Of a stretch of DNA of 64,000 bases, positions 31,811 through 43,667 are shown piece after piece. The notes beneath the pieces were generated by a model. That model saw only the letters and a program-made list of their open reading frames with translations, was not told the origin of the DNA and did not search any database. A program made the position numbers and the translations under genes. Position 1 is the first letter of the stretch, and each line of letters starts with the position of its first letter. The DNA comes from Anas platyrhynchos. Its lineage: Eukaryota > Chordata > Aves > Anseriformes > Anatidae. Location: assembly GCF_047663525.1 (NCBI RefSeq), contig NC_092621.1, forward strand, positions 10,637,001-10,701,000, written 5' to 3'.

Positions 31811-34800
31811 GCTAGCATCCAATGCCTGGGCACAACTCAGACCTCAGCCCCACTTGCTGCCTCCAGGCACTGAAACTGTATCTGATGGTTTTTCTCAACG
31901 GGAAATCACTTTGAACACAAGAGCCTTCCTCTTTGAGGAGGGATCCTCCCATCGGTGTCAGCACTGCTGCCTTTTGCTGCTTTCCTTCCCCAGGGACACC
32001 CTGGCACTGGCACTCCCCAGAGCCCCAGCCACCAGGATCCCAGAGCTTCACCCCACAGAGCTCCTTGCTGCCAGAGCGCGTTCACCAAACGCCACTCACT
32101 GAGTCTGAGGCTTCTGAGTTCCTGAGGCTTCTGCCACACGCTTCCCAAAGCCTCTTCATGCACACGTGGCTTCTGGAGATGTCACAGGTCACAGCACTTC
32201 CCCTCAGTAATCACAGCTGTTTGATGTCTTCCAAGACAGTATTAGGAGATCTGGCAAGAGTCAAGGGTACAAAGGAGAGTGGAACTGCAAGGAATCCTGC
32301 AGAGTGTAAAAGAGAGAGCAGAACCAGAGTGTTGCACAACTGATAACACAAATAACTCCTTTGTGTCATCAGAGAGAAAGAAAAAGACATCATTATCCCC
32401 AAGCCATAAAGCCTGGATGCAACTACACCGTGATTGCCATGTGCTGTTCTAGGGCCTGCAGCTCCAGGAGGGCAGGCACAGAGGGCAAGAGTCATGGCAA
32501 TGACAGAGGGAAGGAACTGGCCTCCAGATTCACTGTTCAGAATCAGGTACTCATCTCCAAGTTGGGAGGGAGGTCTGTGATGGGAGGTTACAATATCCTG
32601 AAGGCTAGGGTAAAGATGGATGTGGAAGCACTGTTCCCCCAGACCTGCTAGAACAGATGTAGGAGGGTCACCCCCATACAGGGGTGACAGCTCTTACCTT
32701 CCTCTGGTCACCGAGCTCATGTCTGGGGTATGACAAGAGGATAGCTCTCACCTGAGGAAGCAACTGGTTCCAAAATGAAACAGGTCTGCTCTTCTCAGGG
32801 AGCAGAGTCTCAGACTCAGGGGGGGCAAGGAGTCACGCTTGTTGACGATGCCTGGTGTTAAAAACAGAAGCCAGCTGTGACAGAACGCTGCAGAATGAGA
32901 GCAGACTCCAATGACTGGCAAACAGAACTGCAGATAAAATGCAGCTTAGGTAAACAAGGAACAATCATACTTTTACAGCAAGATGTTCTCCTCAGAGCCA
33001 TGAGAGCACAAGATCCCAAGTACTAGAAAGTCTGTCAGAGGCAGCTCAGGGCCCACTGCCTGTTACAACACGTACGCCTACCAGGACAAATGAGAATACA
33101 ATACCAGATAAATCCATGGTTCACCTCTTTTTAGTTCACCTGCTTCTTGAACACCATGTGCAATCCTGCACCCCCATTTCCAAAAGGATATGGGAAAATA
33201 GGGATGTTCAGAGACAGGCGACTGAGCAGGCACCTGGGATGCCTTCTGGATGGGGAGCACCCAGCAAGCCACAGCTCTTCCTGCAGGAAAAAGTAAAATG
33301 GAAGCAGGATATGGCAGCTGTATAAAATGAGGGACTCAGAGAGGAGGGAAAGGGAATGCCTGCCATTCGATTTTCTCCATAATACTGGGAGGGAGGAGCA
33401 TTCAAAAGGTGGCAGTTTAGAAACAAAGAAAGGAAAGGGGATCTTTATGCAGTGTCAGGTGAAACTGGAGAACTCCCTGCCAGTGTACAGAGTGCATCCT
33501 AAGGCTGTTGTATTATCCAAAAGAGGTTAGACAAGCTCAAGGAAGAAAACACCATCAAAAGCCATTACATGCAAAGATAGCCCCTCTGACTCAGGGAGTC
33601 CTTGACCTGCAAACTGCTGGAAGCTGAAAAAATGTCCCTGAGAACTCTTTTTTTTTTTTTTTTTTTTTAAACTCAGCCCTTGGCTCCCATGACCTGTCCC
33701 TTCTGGGAAGAGGTGCCAGAGCCACATGCCCTGGGAACGACCGGCCTCCCCCTGCCTCGGGTCCTTGGCTATCTTTTGGGATGAGCTGTGCGGCTGTCAG
33801 GTTGCTTTTATAGCCTGCAGCATATTGCAAGAGGTACACAAGGCTCTTGTGCAAAATTGTTAGGCAAGGATGATGTGCTGATATCTGAAGGGTTTCCTGC
33901 TTGCAGTGCCTAGAGACACCTTGTTGCCTGTCAGTCCCACACCAAGCAGGGATTTTCCTATTGCTCCATGTCTCTCTCAAATGTTGGCATTCCCCAAGAC
34001 TGGCACAACAAACACTGAACCCTCCCACCATAGCTTGTGCCACTTTATTCTCAGACCCACCTCTGCAACCAGAGAACAAGTCAGACCAAGAGACCACAAG
34101 AGTCACTTACTTGTGCAGATCTGAGTCAGCGGATGGTGGTAGATGCTAACAGGAGAAACCCCCCAGGCGAGGGACTTCCCAGGGGATGACTTCAATAAAA
34201 GTACAGCACAGCAAGCTGGCACTCGGCTGCTCATTTTGGCTGTCAGGAAGGGGAGTGCTCTGTGAGTTGGAAGACATGCGAGAGATGCTTCCTACCATCT
34301 GGGATGGCAAATGCAGACAGGCACATCTTGCAGGCTTGGGAGGTGCCACATCAACCCAGGAGACTTGTGGCATTCCCACAAGGGGAAAAGATCACAACCC
34401 AGACCTTGCAGAGGTGCAAGGACAGGGAGACAGCCTCAGTCTTACAATCACAGGGCATCTACTGCATTAACTGCCAGGGCAGGACTGGAGTCTCAGCACT
34501 ACTCACCACCACTCACCACGCACACCTACGCAATGGCCTGCAAGGAGAAGCAAGCATCGGGGTGAAATGATGACATCTGGCTCAAGTGGATTCTTCACAG
34601 CAAAGGGAAAAGCTGCTGCACAACAGCAGCTGGGAGAGAAGAGTGAGAACTTGGCAGAGAAACAATCCCACCAAGGCTGCAGACCAAGGGGCAGTGCAGA
34701 AGGAAGGCAGGAGGTGTTCCTCCCGCATGTCCCTCCCTCCCATCGTGGCTGCATTTTGGGGTACAAAAAGCACATCCCACAGTTTTTCACAGCCCATTCA

Positions 34801-35000
34801 TGACGGCCCGTGTCCCCAAGGACAGGAGGAGGACATACAGACATCTCAGCCTACCCACAGAGCTGGAGAAGACGGCGGCGATCGTCCCTGCAAAAGCCTG
34901 GGCCAGTCTTCTTTGTGAAGATTCACACAGACACAGCTTTCACACACACAAAAGGGAGGACTCATGGCCAGGTGGATGCCGTAGTGGGGCAGGCAGCCCC
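31811..35000. other. Spacer between gene E 3' end and gene D leader
   Basis: 31811-32220 matches the upstream region of gene C and should hold the gene D promoter. Beyond 32240 the sequence is unlike any other spacer in the window. It contains a run of 21 T at 33648-33668 and no convincing open frame, splice pattern or recognised repeat. I see nothing more in it. Confidence 0.55.
33648..33668. repeat. Poly(T) run
   Basis: Twenty-one T in a row; possibly the tail of an old minus-strand retrocopy, but no recognisable body is attached. Confidence 0.9.
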
Positions 35001-35016
35001 CTGCAGACCACACTAC

Positions 35017-35022
35017 TTTATT
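35017..35022 (-). terminator. Poly(A) signal of gene E (AATAAA)
   Basis: Minus-strand AATAAA about 560 bp past the gene E stop. The flanks (a CTGCAGACC stretch before, AACAGAGC after) are recognisably related to those of the B, C and D signals, but here no CR1 separates signal and stop. Confidence 0.5.
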
Positions 35023-35576
35023 GGTTGTTTGGATACAACAGAGCAGTTGAGAGGGCAGCAAGCTTGGGCAAAGCTCAGGCAGAGTCCTGGAGTTAGATGG
35101 GGATGGGGCTGCAAAGCAAAGAGGGGCTGGGAACCCAGTGGGGTGCTTTGGTCTCAAATGACACTTGCAAGCACCAGGTCAGGATGGAATAGCTGAGCCA
35201 AAATACTGGAGGACACAATTTTGTGGGTGCAAGCGTTTCATCCCATGCCTTGGGCTGCTCCTGGTGTGTTACAAAGTGTGCAGGAGCTTAATGAGGGATG
35301 AAATATGGGGGGTGGGGGACAGTAGCACAGCACAAGCTGTGAGGCCCTGCTTCCAGCTGTGGAGGACCAAGAGACAATGAAAGTGCCACCAGCACGGATC
35401 CGGGGACATTCACCCCATCTTCTCCTCTCCCTCACTGCTTTGTCTGATTCCTGAGGACTCCAGGATGGGCAGGGGCAGGGGCAGGGACAGGGATGGTCGC
35501 TCTCCAGCCCGGCCACCTCTACCTGCGGACACCAACAGCACCCAGGGCAGAGGCTGCTGCCAGCCCTCGGCAGAGC

Positions 35577-38500
35577 TCACGCTGCCACAGCCGTGAGGGT
35601 CTGAGACAGGCCGGAGCGATGGGCACTGCCTGGCACTGCCACGGCCCTTTCCTCGGGTCGCTCTTGACCCTCTGCCCCATACATGTGTGGGGGCCATCTC
35701 CTACCTGCTTCTTCTTCGGCCAGAAACCTCTCCTTGATCACACAGTAGTGGTCCGAGTTTTCATAGGGCTGGAGCTCTGCAGGGGACAAAACAGCGTGAG
35801 GGACCCAGGGCTGCAGGAGGAGGAGCAGCGCAGACCCGGGCAGGCAGCGGCACAGGGGGCTGCAGGGCTCTCCTGGCAATGACCTGCCCTCCTTATACCC
35901 TGGCCCCACTGCCGTGGCCCTACCTGTGTAATGGTCCTCCTCGGCTTTCCTGGGCAAGGCTTTCCTCCTCCTGGGAAGGCAAAGGGGTGTCCTGAGGCTG
36001 GGCAGAGGCTGATGGGGCTGCTGACTTGCAGACCCAGCCAGGAGCCCACCAGCCAAGCCACAGCAGGACCAGCTGCTGCCCTCTCGTGTGAGAAACTAAG
36101 TTGTGTTTTTGCAGCAGAGAACTAATTTTCTGTATTCCAAGGTGGTTGTGTAGTCATAACAAGGAGAAATGCTACGTAGATAAGTGGACAGTAGAAGGCC
36201 TCGCTGTTCCAAAATAAGGTGGAAAATAAGTTGAGATAAACAGGATGAGCAGCGTGGGAACAGTAAAACAAAGATCACAGGTTCTCAAAACGTAAGAAAG
36301 GAGAAATTAAGCAGCTGAAAAAAAGAAAAATGGTTCATATATGGTACAGAGGGGCGTCGAGTAGCTTGTGAACCTTTAGTACTAAGCCAGTGATGAAACA
36401 GAGAAGGTGAGCAGGTGTTGGATAAGAGGGAATAAAAGGTTATGATTTGTTTACTAAAATGCACTCCTGATTGACAGGACGCCTGCCATTGCAATCACAT
36501 ATAAAATAACTTCACAGAAGATCCTGTCTGAAGAAAATTATTTGAGATGTTTCTCACACATGGCACCCAGAAAAGGGTGAGAGCAGCCCCCTCTGTCACC
36601 AGCCACCCCATTAGCCCATCATGGCCTGAGGCAGAGCAGCAACTCTGAGTTCCCTGCCTACTTACCTAGACAGTGCAAACCACAGGATCCCAGCAGACAG
36701 CATGACCATCGCTGACAGCACAGCCACCACGGTGACCGCAGTCCATGGCCAGGGGCCTGGAGGCTGCCCTGAAACTAAGCACACAGCCAGCAGTGGGTGC
36801 CACAGCCTGTGTGGGTGCCCAAACATTGCCTTGGGGTGTGTGAATGTGTGCGTGCGTGTGTCCAGGCTCTGCAGTCCTGGCTCCATGCAGGGACAGGTAG
36901 TGAGGCACAGCCATGTCCTGCCTTCAGGTGAAACAGGCAGGAAGGATCTGGAGTGACAAGAAGTGTCCCATCTCCAGGAAACACCCACAGGGACCAGAAA
37001 CCTGTCCAATGCAGTCTGGATAGACTGAGGGCACACAGTCCTAGGGTTGTAGTGCTCTGTCCCCACAATTCTGGGGCCAAGCTGCTATCTTATATGGCAC
37101 AGGGTGAACAGACAGCAGCCTAAGCAGGCCCATAGAACAGAAACCTTTACCTGAGACATAGGCTTGAAATTCCAGGTAGGAAGCATCCCCAGCGCCAGCG
37201 GCTGTCAGGCCCTGGACTGTCACTGTGTACTTGCTGCCGGGCATCTGACGAGGTGGCGTGTACTGGGTGACAGAGCTGTTCACTGTCACCTGCTGGAATT
37301 CCAGGAAGCTGCCGTCCTGCGCGCTCCTGGCCGTGACGTTCAGCTGCAGGAAGGACAGGAGCTGATGGGGACCAGCACCCGGCTCCCACACTGCCCCGAA
37401 GGGGACAGCAGGGTCCTGATCTCACCACAAACACCCCTCTCCCTGCTGCCTGCATCCCACTCCCCTGGTACCTGGTACCCGAGGATCTCCCCTTTGCAGG
37501 AGGGCAGCGCCTGCCACTGCAGCGTCCCCGTGCTGGCATCCAGCCACAGCCGCTCCGGCTTCTCGGGCACTGCAAGCACAGCGAGAGGGGGTCACGCACA
37601 GGGACACCCACCTGGGGCTGAGTTTTATGGGAGAAAAGCAAAGATACCTTGACAGGCAGGGGACACTTACCTGTTGCCTTTGTCCTCAGGAGCCGTGTGA
37701 ACAGGATGGTGCTGGGGGGCACTGAGATGGTGACACTGTAGACAGTGAAGGGCTGCAGAGGCGGACAAGTAAATGTTCCTTTATGGCCATGAAGCATCTC
37801 CTGTGCCGTGACCTCCTCAGCCTCACAGGGAGGGGAGGAAGGCCCTGCCAGCCTGCACGTGGCCTGCATGCGCTGGCAGGCATCGGGCAGACTGCAGGTC
37901 CAGTTCAGTTTGATGCTGGTGGTGGAAACCTCCAAGGTCCCAGGCATGACCTGGAAGGCCTCTGTGAAAGAAGCATTGAAGAGGGTCATTGCCTTGCCTT
38001 CCCTTCCCAGCCCTGTGCAGGCCTCCCTCACTGCCACGTCCCCAGCAACGAGAGGCCGAGCCCATCCTGCCTTCTCCCCCACGACATTTGGGCACTGCCT
38101 GCACTTTCCTCTGGGCCTGGGGTGCTCCCAGACACGCTGGCAGAGGACAAGGCCAGGTGCTTGTGGTCCCTCTAAGTCTCCACCACAGGCCTAGCAGCTG
38201 ATTTGTGACTGCTCCCTTTCACTCTGACAGGGACAGACACAAACCCTGCTGCATTAGCAGCTCTTTTCTCCACAGCGAACACCCACACCATTCCCGCACC
38301 ACCCCAAGCACAGGGCCTTGGTGCCTTAGGGCTGTAGGCTGTATCTGGCACCGCTTTCCCTGCCTGGGGAGAACAGAGTGGCTGCTTCACTCACTCACCC
38401 ACACAGGTCATATTCCCCTCTACAGGCTTCCACTGTCCCGTGCTGTCCTTCACAAACCAGCCGATCTGAGGAATCAGGAAGCGTTGCCTTGGGTTGAGTT

Positions 38501-41500
38501 TCATGCAGGCAACCTCAGGGCTGGATGACCAGTACCCTACAGGGCATGTCAGTGTCAGCGTCTCATTGAGGTCGTAGGAACCACGGTCAGGGGCAAAGAG
38601 AATCCTGGTGTCCCACTGGGGCTTCTGGCATTTCACTGCACCGACAAGAGGGGAAAGCATTAGCAGGATAGAGGCAGGACCCACAGAGCTTAACAGGGGA
38701 CAGGGCAGGACATGTGGGGAAGGGGATCCTGTCTCTGGTCCGCTCTGGTGAGGAATGGAGCTCCAGGACACGATATGGGTGAGCCCCAGACATGCACAGG
38801 AGCTGCCTCCCACTGCCTGTGGCAGCTCCTCCTGCTTTCCCCAGCACACACAGGCCCCAGAATTGCTCCTGGTGCCTCCCTTACCCATGCACTCCACCTT
38901 GGAGCGAATGTGGATCCAGGCACCTCCCGGGTCCTTTCCCAGCCACTCCTCGATGTACACAGGTTTGCCATGAATGTTGGGCTGCACTTCCCCTGCACAT
39001 CTGACATGGGTAAAGGGTGGCTGGAAACCCTCGGGGCAGCTCAGTGTCGCTTCTTCGTTCCTGTGGTACTCCTCCTGGTCTGGTGCCAGACGGAGCCTTG
39101 GGTCCCACCAGGGCTTCTGGCATGTACCTGGGCAAGGCAAAAGCGGGTTTAGTTGGGGTGTGGGTGCTGAGGTGGGGCAGGGTACCACCAGCTATCAGCA
39201 ACCACCAGCAGTCCCTCCAGACACCAACGGGAGACAGAAGGAGAGCCGTCCATGTGCCATGACGTGCCCCCCAGCAAGCCTTGCTGGGAGGGAGGGGGCT
39301 CCCCTTGTCACTTGCCCACAAAATCCCTTCTCCACCCCATTTCCATGCTCGCTCTTTGCCCCCCACCACATCCCACGGCCGGCAGCTTCCCAGGACAATC
39401 CCACCTGCAGCAGGAGACCCCCTGCAGCCGCTCTCTGGAGCTGACCCCAAGCCCAGCTCAGGCTGCCCTTCACTTCGCCGTGCCCTGGCACCAGAGGAGC
39501 CGTAGGGTCACTGGGCTCCAGGCGAGGCACCTCCTGTCACCCCACTTACTGATGCACTTTGTGGGGCCCTTAATTGCAAATTCAGGTACTTAAACTGTTT
39601 TTCCTTGTCCAGGTGCAAGGCAATCACACCCTGCACAACAAAAAGGTGGGCACTGTTATTGTTGCCCAGATAAAAGGTCCAAGTGTGCACTCACAGAAGG
39701 ATAGATACCATACTGCAATTACTTTGTTCAGGGAAAGTAATAAAACCCTCTGCCTCCTGCAGGAGCTACAGAATAGCATGGTAACCAAGCCCTACATGCA
39801 TGCCTTGCTGCCTCTGATGCCACAACTCACAGATAAAAAGAACAGATATTCATTTTCTGACCTGTCTTCCTAGCACAACCTGTGATTCCTGCAGACTCCT
39901 CATATGCTCCCTGCTGTTGCCAGAATTAGATGTCAGAGAGGGGCCAGCTCTGCTAGTGCAAACCCAAGCAGGGGCTGAAGCAATGCCACAGAGGCATCCT
40001 CTGGGGCCAGGGCACTATCTTGTATGGCACAGGGTGGACAGACAGACACCAGCCTAAGCAGGCCCATAGCACAGAAACCTTTACCCAAGACACTGGGTTG
40101 AAATTCCAGGTAGGATGCATGCCCGGCACCAGCAGCCGTCAGGCCCTGGACTGTCACTGTGTACTTGCTGCCGGGCATCTGACGAGGTGGCGTGTACTGG
40201 GTGACAGAGCTGTTCACTGTCACCTGCTGGAATTCCAGGAAGCTGCCGTCCTGCGCGCTCCTGGCCGTGATGTTCAGCTGCAGGAAGGACAGGAGCTGAT
40301 GGGGACCAGCACCTGGCTCCCACCCGGCCCCGAGGGGGATGGCAGGGTCCTGATGTCACTACAAACACCCCTCTCCCTGCTGCCTGCACCCATGGGCAGC
40401 CCCCACACCCCTGGTACCTGGTACCCGAGGATCTCCCCTTTGCAGGAGGGCAGCGCCTGCCACCGCAGCGTCCCCGTGCTGGCATCCAGCCACAGCCGCT
40501 CTGGCTTCTCGGGCACTGCAAGCACAGCGAGAGGGGGTCACGCACAGGGACACCCACCTGGGGCTGAGATTTTGGGGAGAAAAGCAAAAGTACCTTGACA
40601 GGCAAGGGACACTTACCTGTTGCCTTTGTTCTCAGGAGTCTTGAGAACAGGATGGTGCTGGCAGGCACTGAGATGGTGATGCTGTAGAAAGTGTAGGGCT
40701 GCAGGTGGTTGCAGGTAAATGTTCCATTCTGGCCGTGCAGTGTTTCCTTTGCCGTGACCTCCTCAGCCTCACAGGAGGGCGAGGAAGGCCCTGCCAGCCT
40801 GCACGTGGCCTGCATGCGCTGGCAGGCATCGGGCAGACTGCAGGTCCAGTTCAGTTTGATGCTGGTGGTGGAAACCTCCAAGGTCCCAGGCACGACCTGG
40901 AAGGCCTCTGTGAAGGAAGCATTGAAGAGGGTCACTGCCTTGCCTTCCCTTCCCAGCCCTGTGCAGACCTCCCTCACCCTCACCCTTCTCTCACTGCCAT
41001 GTCCCCCCACACCTAGTGTCTGAGCCCATCCTGCCTTCTCCCACACAATATTCGAGCACTGCCTACAGTTTCCTCTGGCTCTGGACCACTCCTCAGCACA
41101 CTACAGGTGCTGCAGTGTCTGGAGAAGATTTGGGTTGGAAGGGAAATTTTTAGACCCTGTAGTCCACCCTGCTGCCACTGGCAGGGACATCTTTCACATC
41201 CATTGATGAGGCATCCACAACTTCTCTGGGCTGTCTTGCCAGTTTCCAGTGTCTTGCTACCCTCTTTGTATATTTCTTTTGTGTGTGTGTGTGTGTCTGG
41301 ACACACACAAGGGGCTCTTAAGATGCACAAAGCTAGCACAGAGATGGATGGATCAGCATTTGATCCCAGGGTCCTGTGGGATCCTTTAAGAGGCCAAGGC
41401 CTTAGGAATTGCCCCACAAAGGCAGCAAGGTGAAGCACTCAGGGGGCATGCATCAGGACACCTGGAAAGATTGGGCTGTGCATGGAGCTGCCCCTGCTGG

Positions 41501-43667
41501 CTGACTGCAGAGTGGCAGAGAAGAAATATCCCGTTCCCCTCCAATTTTGTCCCCACTCTCCTGGCACCCAGGATGGCTCCTGGTGCCTCCCTTACCCATG
41601 CACTCCACCTTGGAGCGAATTCGGATCCAGGCACCTCCCGTGCCCTTTCCCAGCCACCCCTCGATGTACGTAGGTTTCCCGTGAATGTTGGGCTGCACTT
41701 CCCCTGCGCATCTGACGTGGGTGAAGGGTGGCTGGAAAATCTTGGGGCAGCTCAGCGTCACTTCTTCATTCTGGCTGTATTCCTCCTGGTCTGGTGTCAG
41801 ACGGAGCCTGGGGTCCCACAAGGGCCTTTGGCACGTTTCTGGCAGAGGGAAAAGTGCGTTTAGGTGGTGCGGGAGGTGCTGAGGCGCAGCAGTGGCTGAG
41901 GAATCACTAGAGATGTCTTTTGGGTCCCAAACAGAGAGGGGAAGGTCTTGCAGCTGTCATGGTGTCACACCTCAGCCAGGACAAAAGGCAGAAGCCCGGC
42001 CTTCTGCTGACAAGGCACAACTGACCACAAAGCCTCAAGATGAACCCATCCAGCTCTTCTGCCTCCCAGCGGATGCCGTCCATGGGGACAAAAGCATCCA
42101 GGTCCTCCTGGACAGCCGTGTCACGGAGCCACCAGCCCAGGGCAGTGGGATCAAGGTGCTGCAGGACTGTGCTTACAGAGGTGCAGGTGGTCTTCTTGTT
42201 ACACAAGCTCTGGGTGCCCCTGGAAATGCATCTGGGGGACCGGTGGGCTGTAGTTCCTAGCGCAGCTCAGCTGGATCAGCTTGCTCAAGGCATAGCTGGT
42301 CTGGCCAGGGGTAAACTGCAGCCTGGGGTCCCTGTCGGAGGGAGCTTTGCATCCTCCTGAAGGAGGGAGAGCCCAGGGGATCACAGGGCGATGGCAGTGC
42401 CCTCAGGTGTGAGCAGGTCCCATCAAGAGGGCTGCTGGTCCTCCTTATTCAGAGCTGAGCACCTCCCAGGATGAGGCCCCTAATCCCCACTCGCATCCCC
42501 AGGCCTCACAGCCCACTCAGTGCACCCACCCTTTTCCATGTGTTTCACCCAAAATGAGCCCGTCTTGCCCTACCTCACCCAGCTTCCCTTCCCTTGTGGT
42601 GGATTCTCACACCCTGCTCCTTCGTATGTGTTACCCAGGTGGGAAACTTCATCCCCTTCAGCTGGATCCCAGTGCCCTCACACCAGACAGCCAAAAATCT
42701 TGACAGACCTTAGACCTCAGTCATCCATCTGCCTAAACCTTGTCCATCGCTGCAAGAGCAGCATCGCTCCAGCCACCAGAGATGGTTAGCATGATTCACG
42801 CCCCATAGGACAGCTTGGCAGGCCACTTCTGCTCACATTTCCCTGCAGAGATAATGACTCACGCCCCAGGCTCCCCATCCCCTGCTGCAAAGAGCAACAA
42901 TTCCTGCCGTGCCGCAGGGGGAGCTCGGCAGGTACCCCCAGCCCCAGGGTACAGTACATGAGAGCCCAGCACAGCCCTAAGGGATGCCCCTAGCTCTCCT
43001 GCCATGGAAAAAGAATAAAAAAAAAAATAGAAAAAAAAATAGAAAAAAATGTTTGAAGGACAATCCCACCAAAATACAGACTGGACAACCACAGGGACTG
43101 GAGAGAGAACAAGTGTCCCAGCCAGCACAGGGCTGGGTCTCGCGGCTCCCCAGGTCTTTGCTGGGCACTAGCACCCATGTCTACAGCAACGGGCGATTTT
43201 TTTGCTATTATCACCCCAGAAAGGCCATGTGCTCAGGCTTCCCCTGCCCAACACACAGTGAGAACCAGCCACCTCCTGCTCCCAGACGTGCTGCCCACCC
43301 CATGGAGGCACGGAGGGGGCTGTAGTGTGGAGGCATTTCCAGCACACCGAGGATCACTGCCCTACATCCCCAAAACACAGCTTCACCCCACCACAGCCTG
43401 ACATGCCCAAGAGGCTCAGGACCAGTATGGATACTGGGTTTAGTCCTCTCCAGCACAGCCACCATGTGCCAAGCAGTGGAAAGCCGCAAGGACGACTTGC
43501 AGGGAGACGAGCAGCAAAAGCTTCCCTTGAAAAGAGAGGAGCAGCCAGCCCTTACCTGCGTCCCTGGCTCCTCGTCGGGCTCGGGCAGCAGGATCTCTCT
43601 GTTCCTGTGTCCCCAGCAGAGGGCTGAGGACCAGCAGAAAGCCCAGAGCCAGCCCTGGCAGGGCCAT
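35577..43667 (-). CDS. Receptor gene E: double CCP/FN3 unit, TM, ITAM tail
   Basis: Exons: 43556-43667 leader; 42026-42356 CCP (damaged); 41596-41838 CCP; 40617-40907 FN3-1; 40418-40515 and 40085-40277 FN3-2; 38885-39127 and 38399-38635 CCPs; 37671-37961 FN3-3; 37472-37569 and 37151-37343 FN3-4; 36666-36768 transmembrane; 35924-35970 and 35705-35776 tail; stop 35577-35579. The tail joins to YTELQPYENSDHYCVI. The first CCP opens with GCKAPSDRDPRLQF but hits a stop near 42199 and fits only with a one-base shift. If it is skipped, leader and next CCP join in frame for about 741 residues. The two CCP/FN3 halves look like two genes fused after the first lost its membrane and tail exons and the second its leader. 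It is the most diverged copy and lacks the CR1. An LTR-like insertion lies in the intron at 36087-36558. Confidence 0.75.
36087..36558 (+). mobile_element. LTR-like insertion in gene E
   Basis: About 470 bp not found at the same intron position in B, C or D. The ends are perfect 10-bp inverted repeats, TGTGAGAAAC and GTTTCTCACA, that start TG and end CA. AATAAA near 36431 suggests plus orientation. I read it as a solo LTR of unidentified family; a short DNA transposon is possible, but no target duplication is clear. Fossil. Confidence 0.5.
39550..39574 (-). pseudogene. Relic of CCP-3 exon end in gene E
   Basis: Only the last 25 bases and the donor GTAAGTGGGG of the third CCP exon of B and D remain. 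From about 39575 to 39930 the sequence is unrelated to the other genes and unrecognised. The exon cannot be used. Confidence 0.65.
41280..41297. repeat. (GT)n microsatellite
   Basis: Nine GT units in the intron between the second CCP and first FN3 exon of gene E. Confidence 0.9.
43008..43051. repeat. A-rich tract
   Basis: Three runs of seven to eleven A separated by ATAG, in intron 1 of gene E. Confidence 0.85.

Noticed and set aside
1-43667. CRISPR-like or other spaced repeat array
   Set aside because: The repeats are gene-sized segmental duplications, CCP exons and CR1 or LTR copies; there are no short direct repeats with unique spacers.
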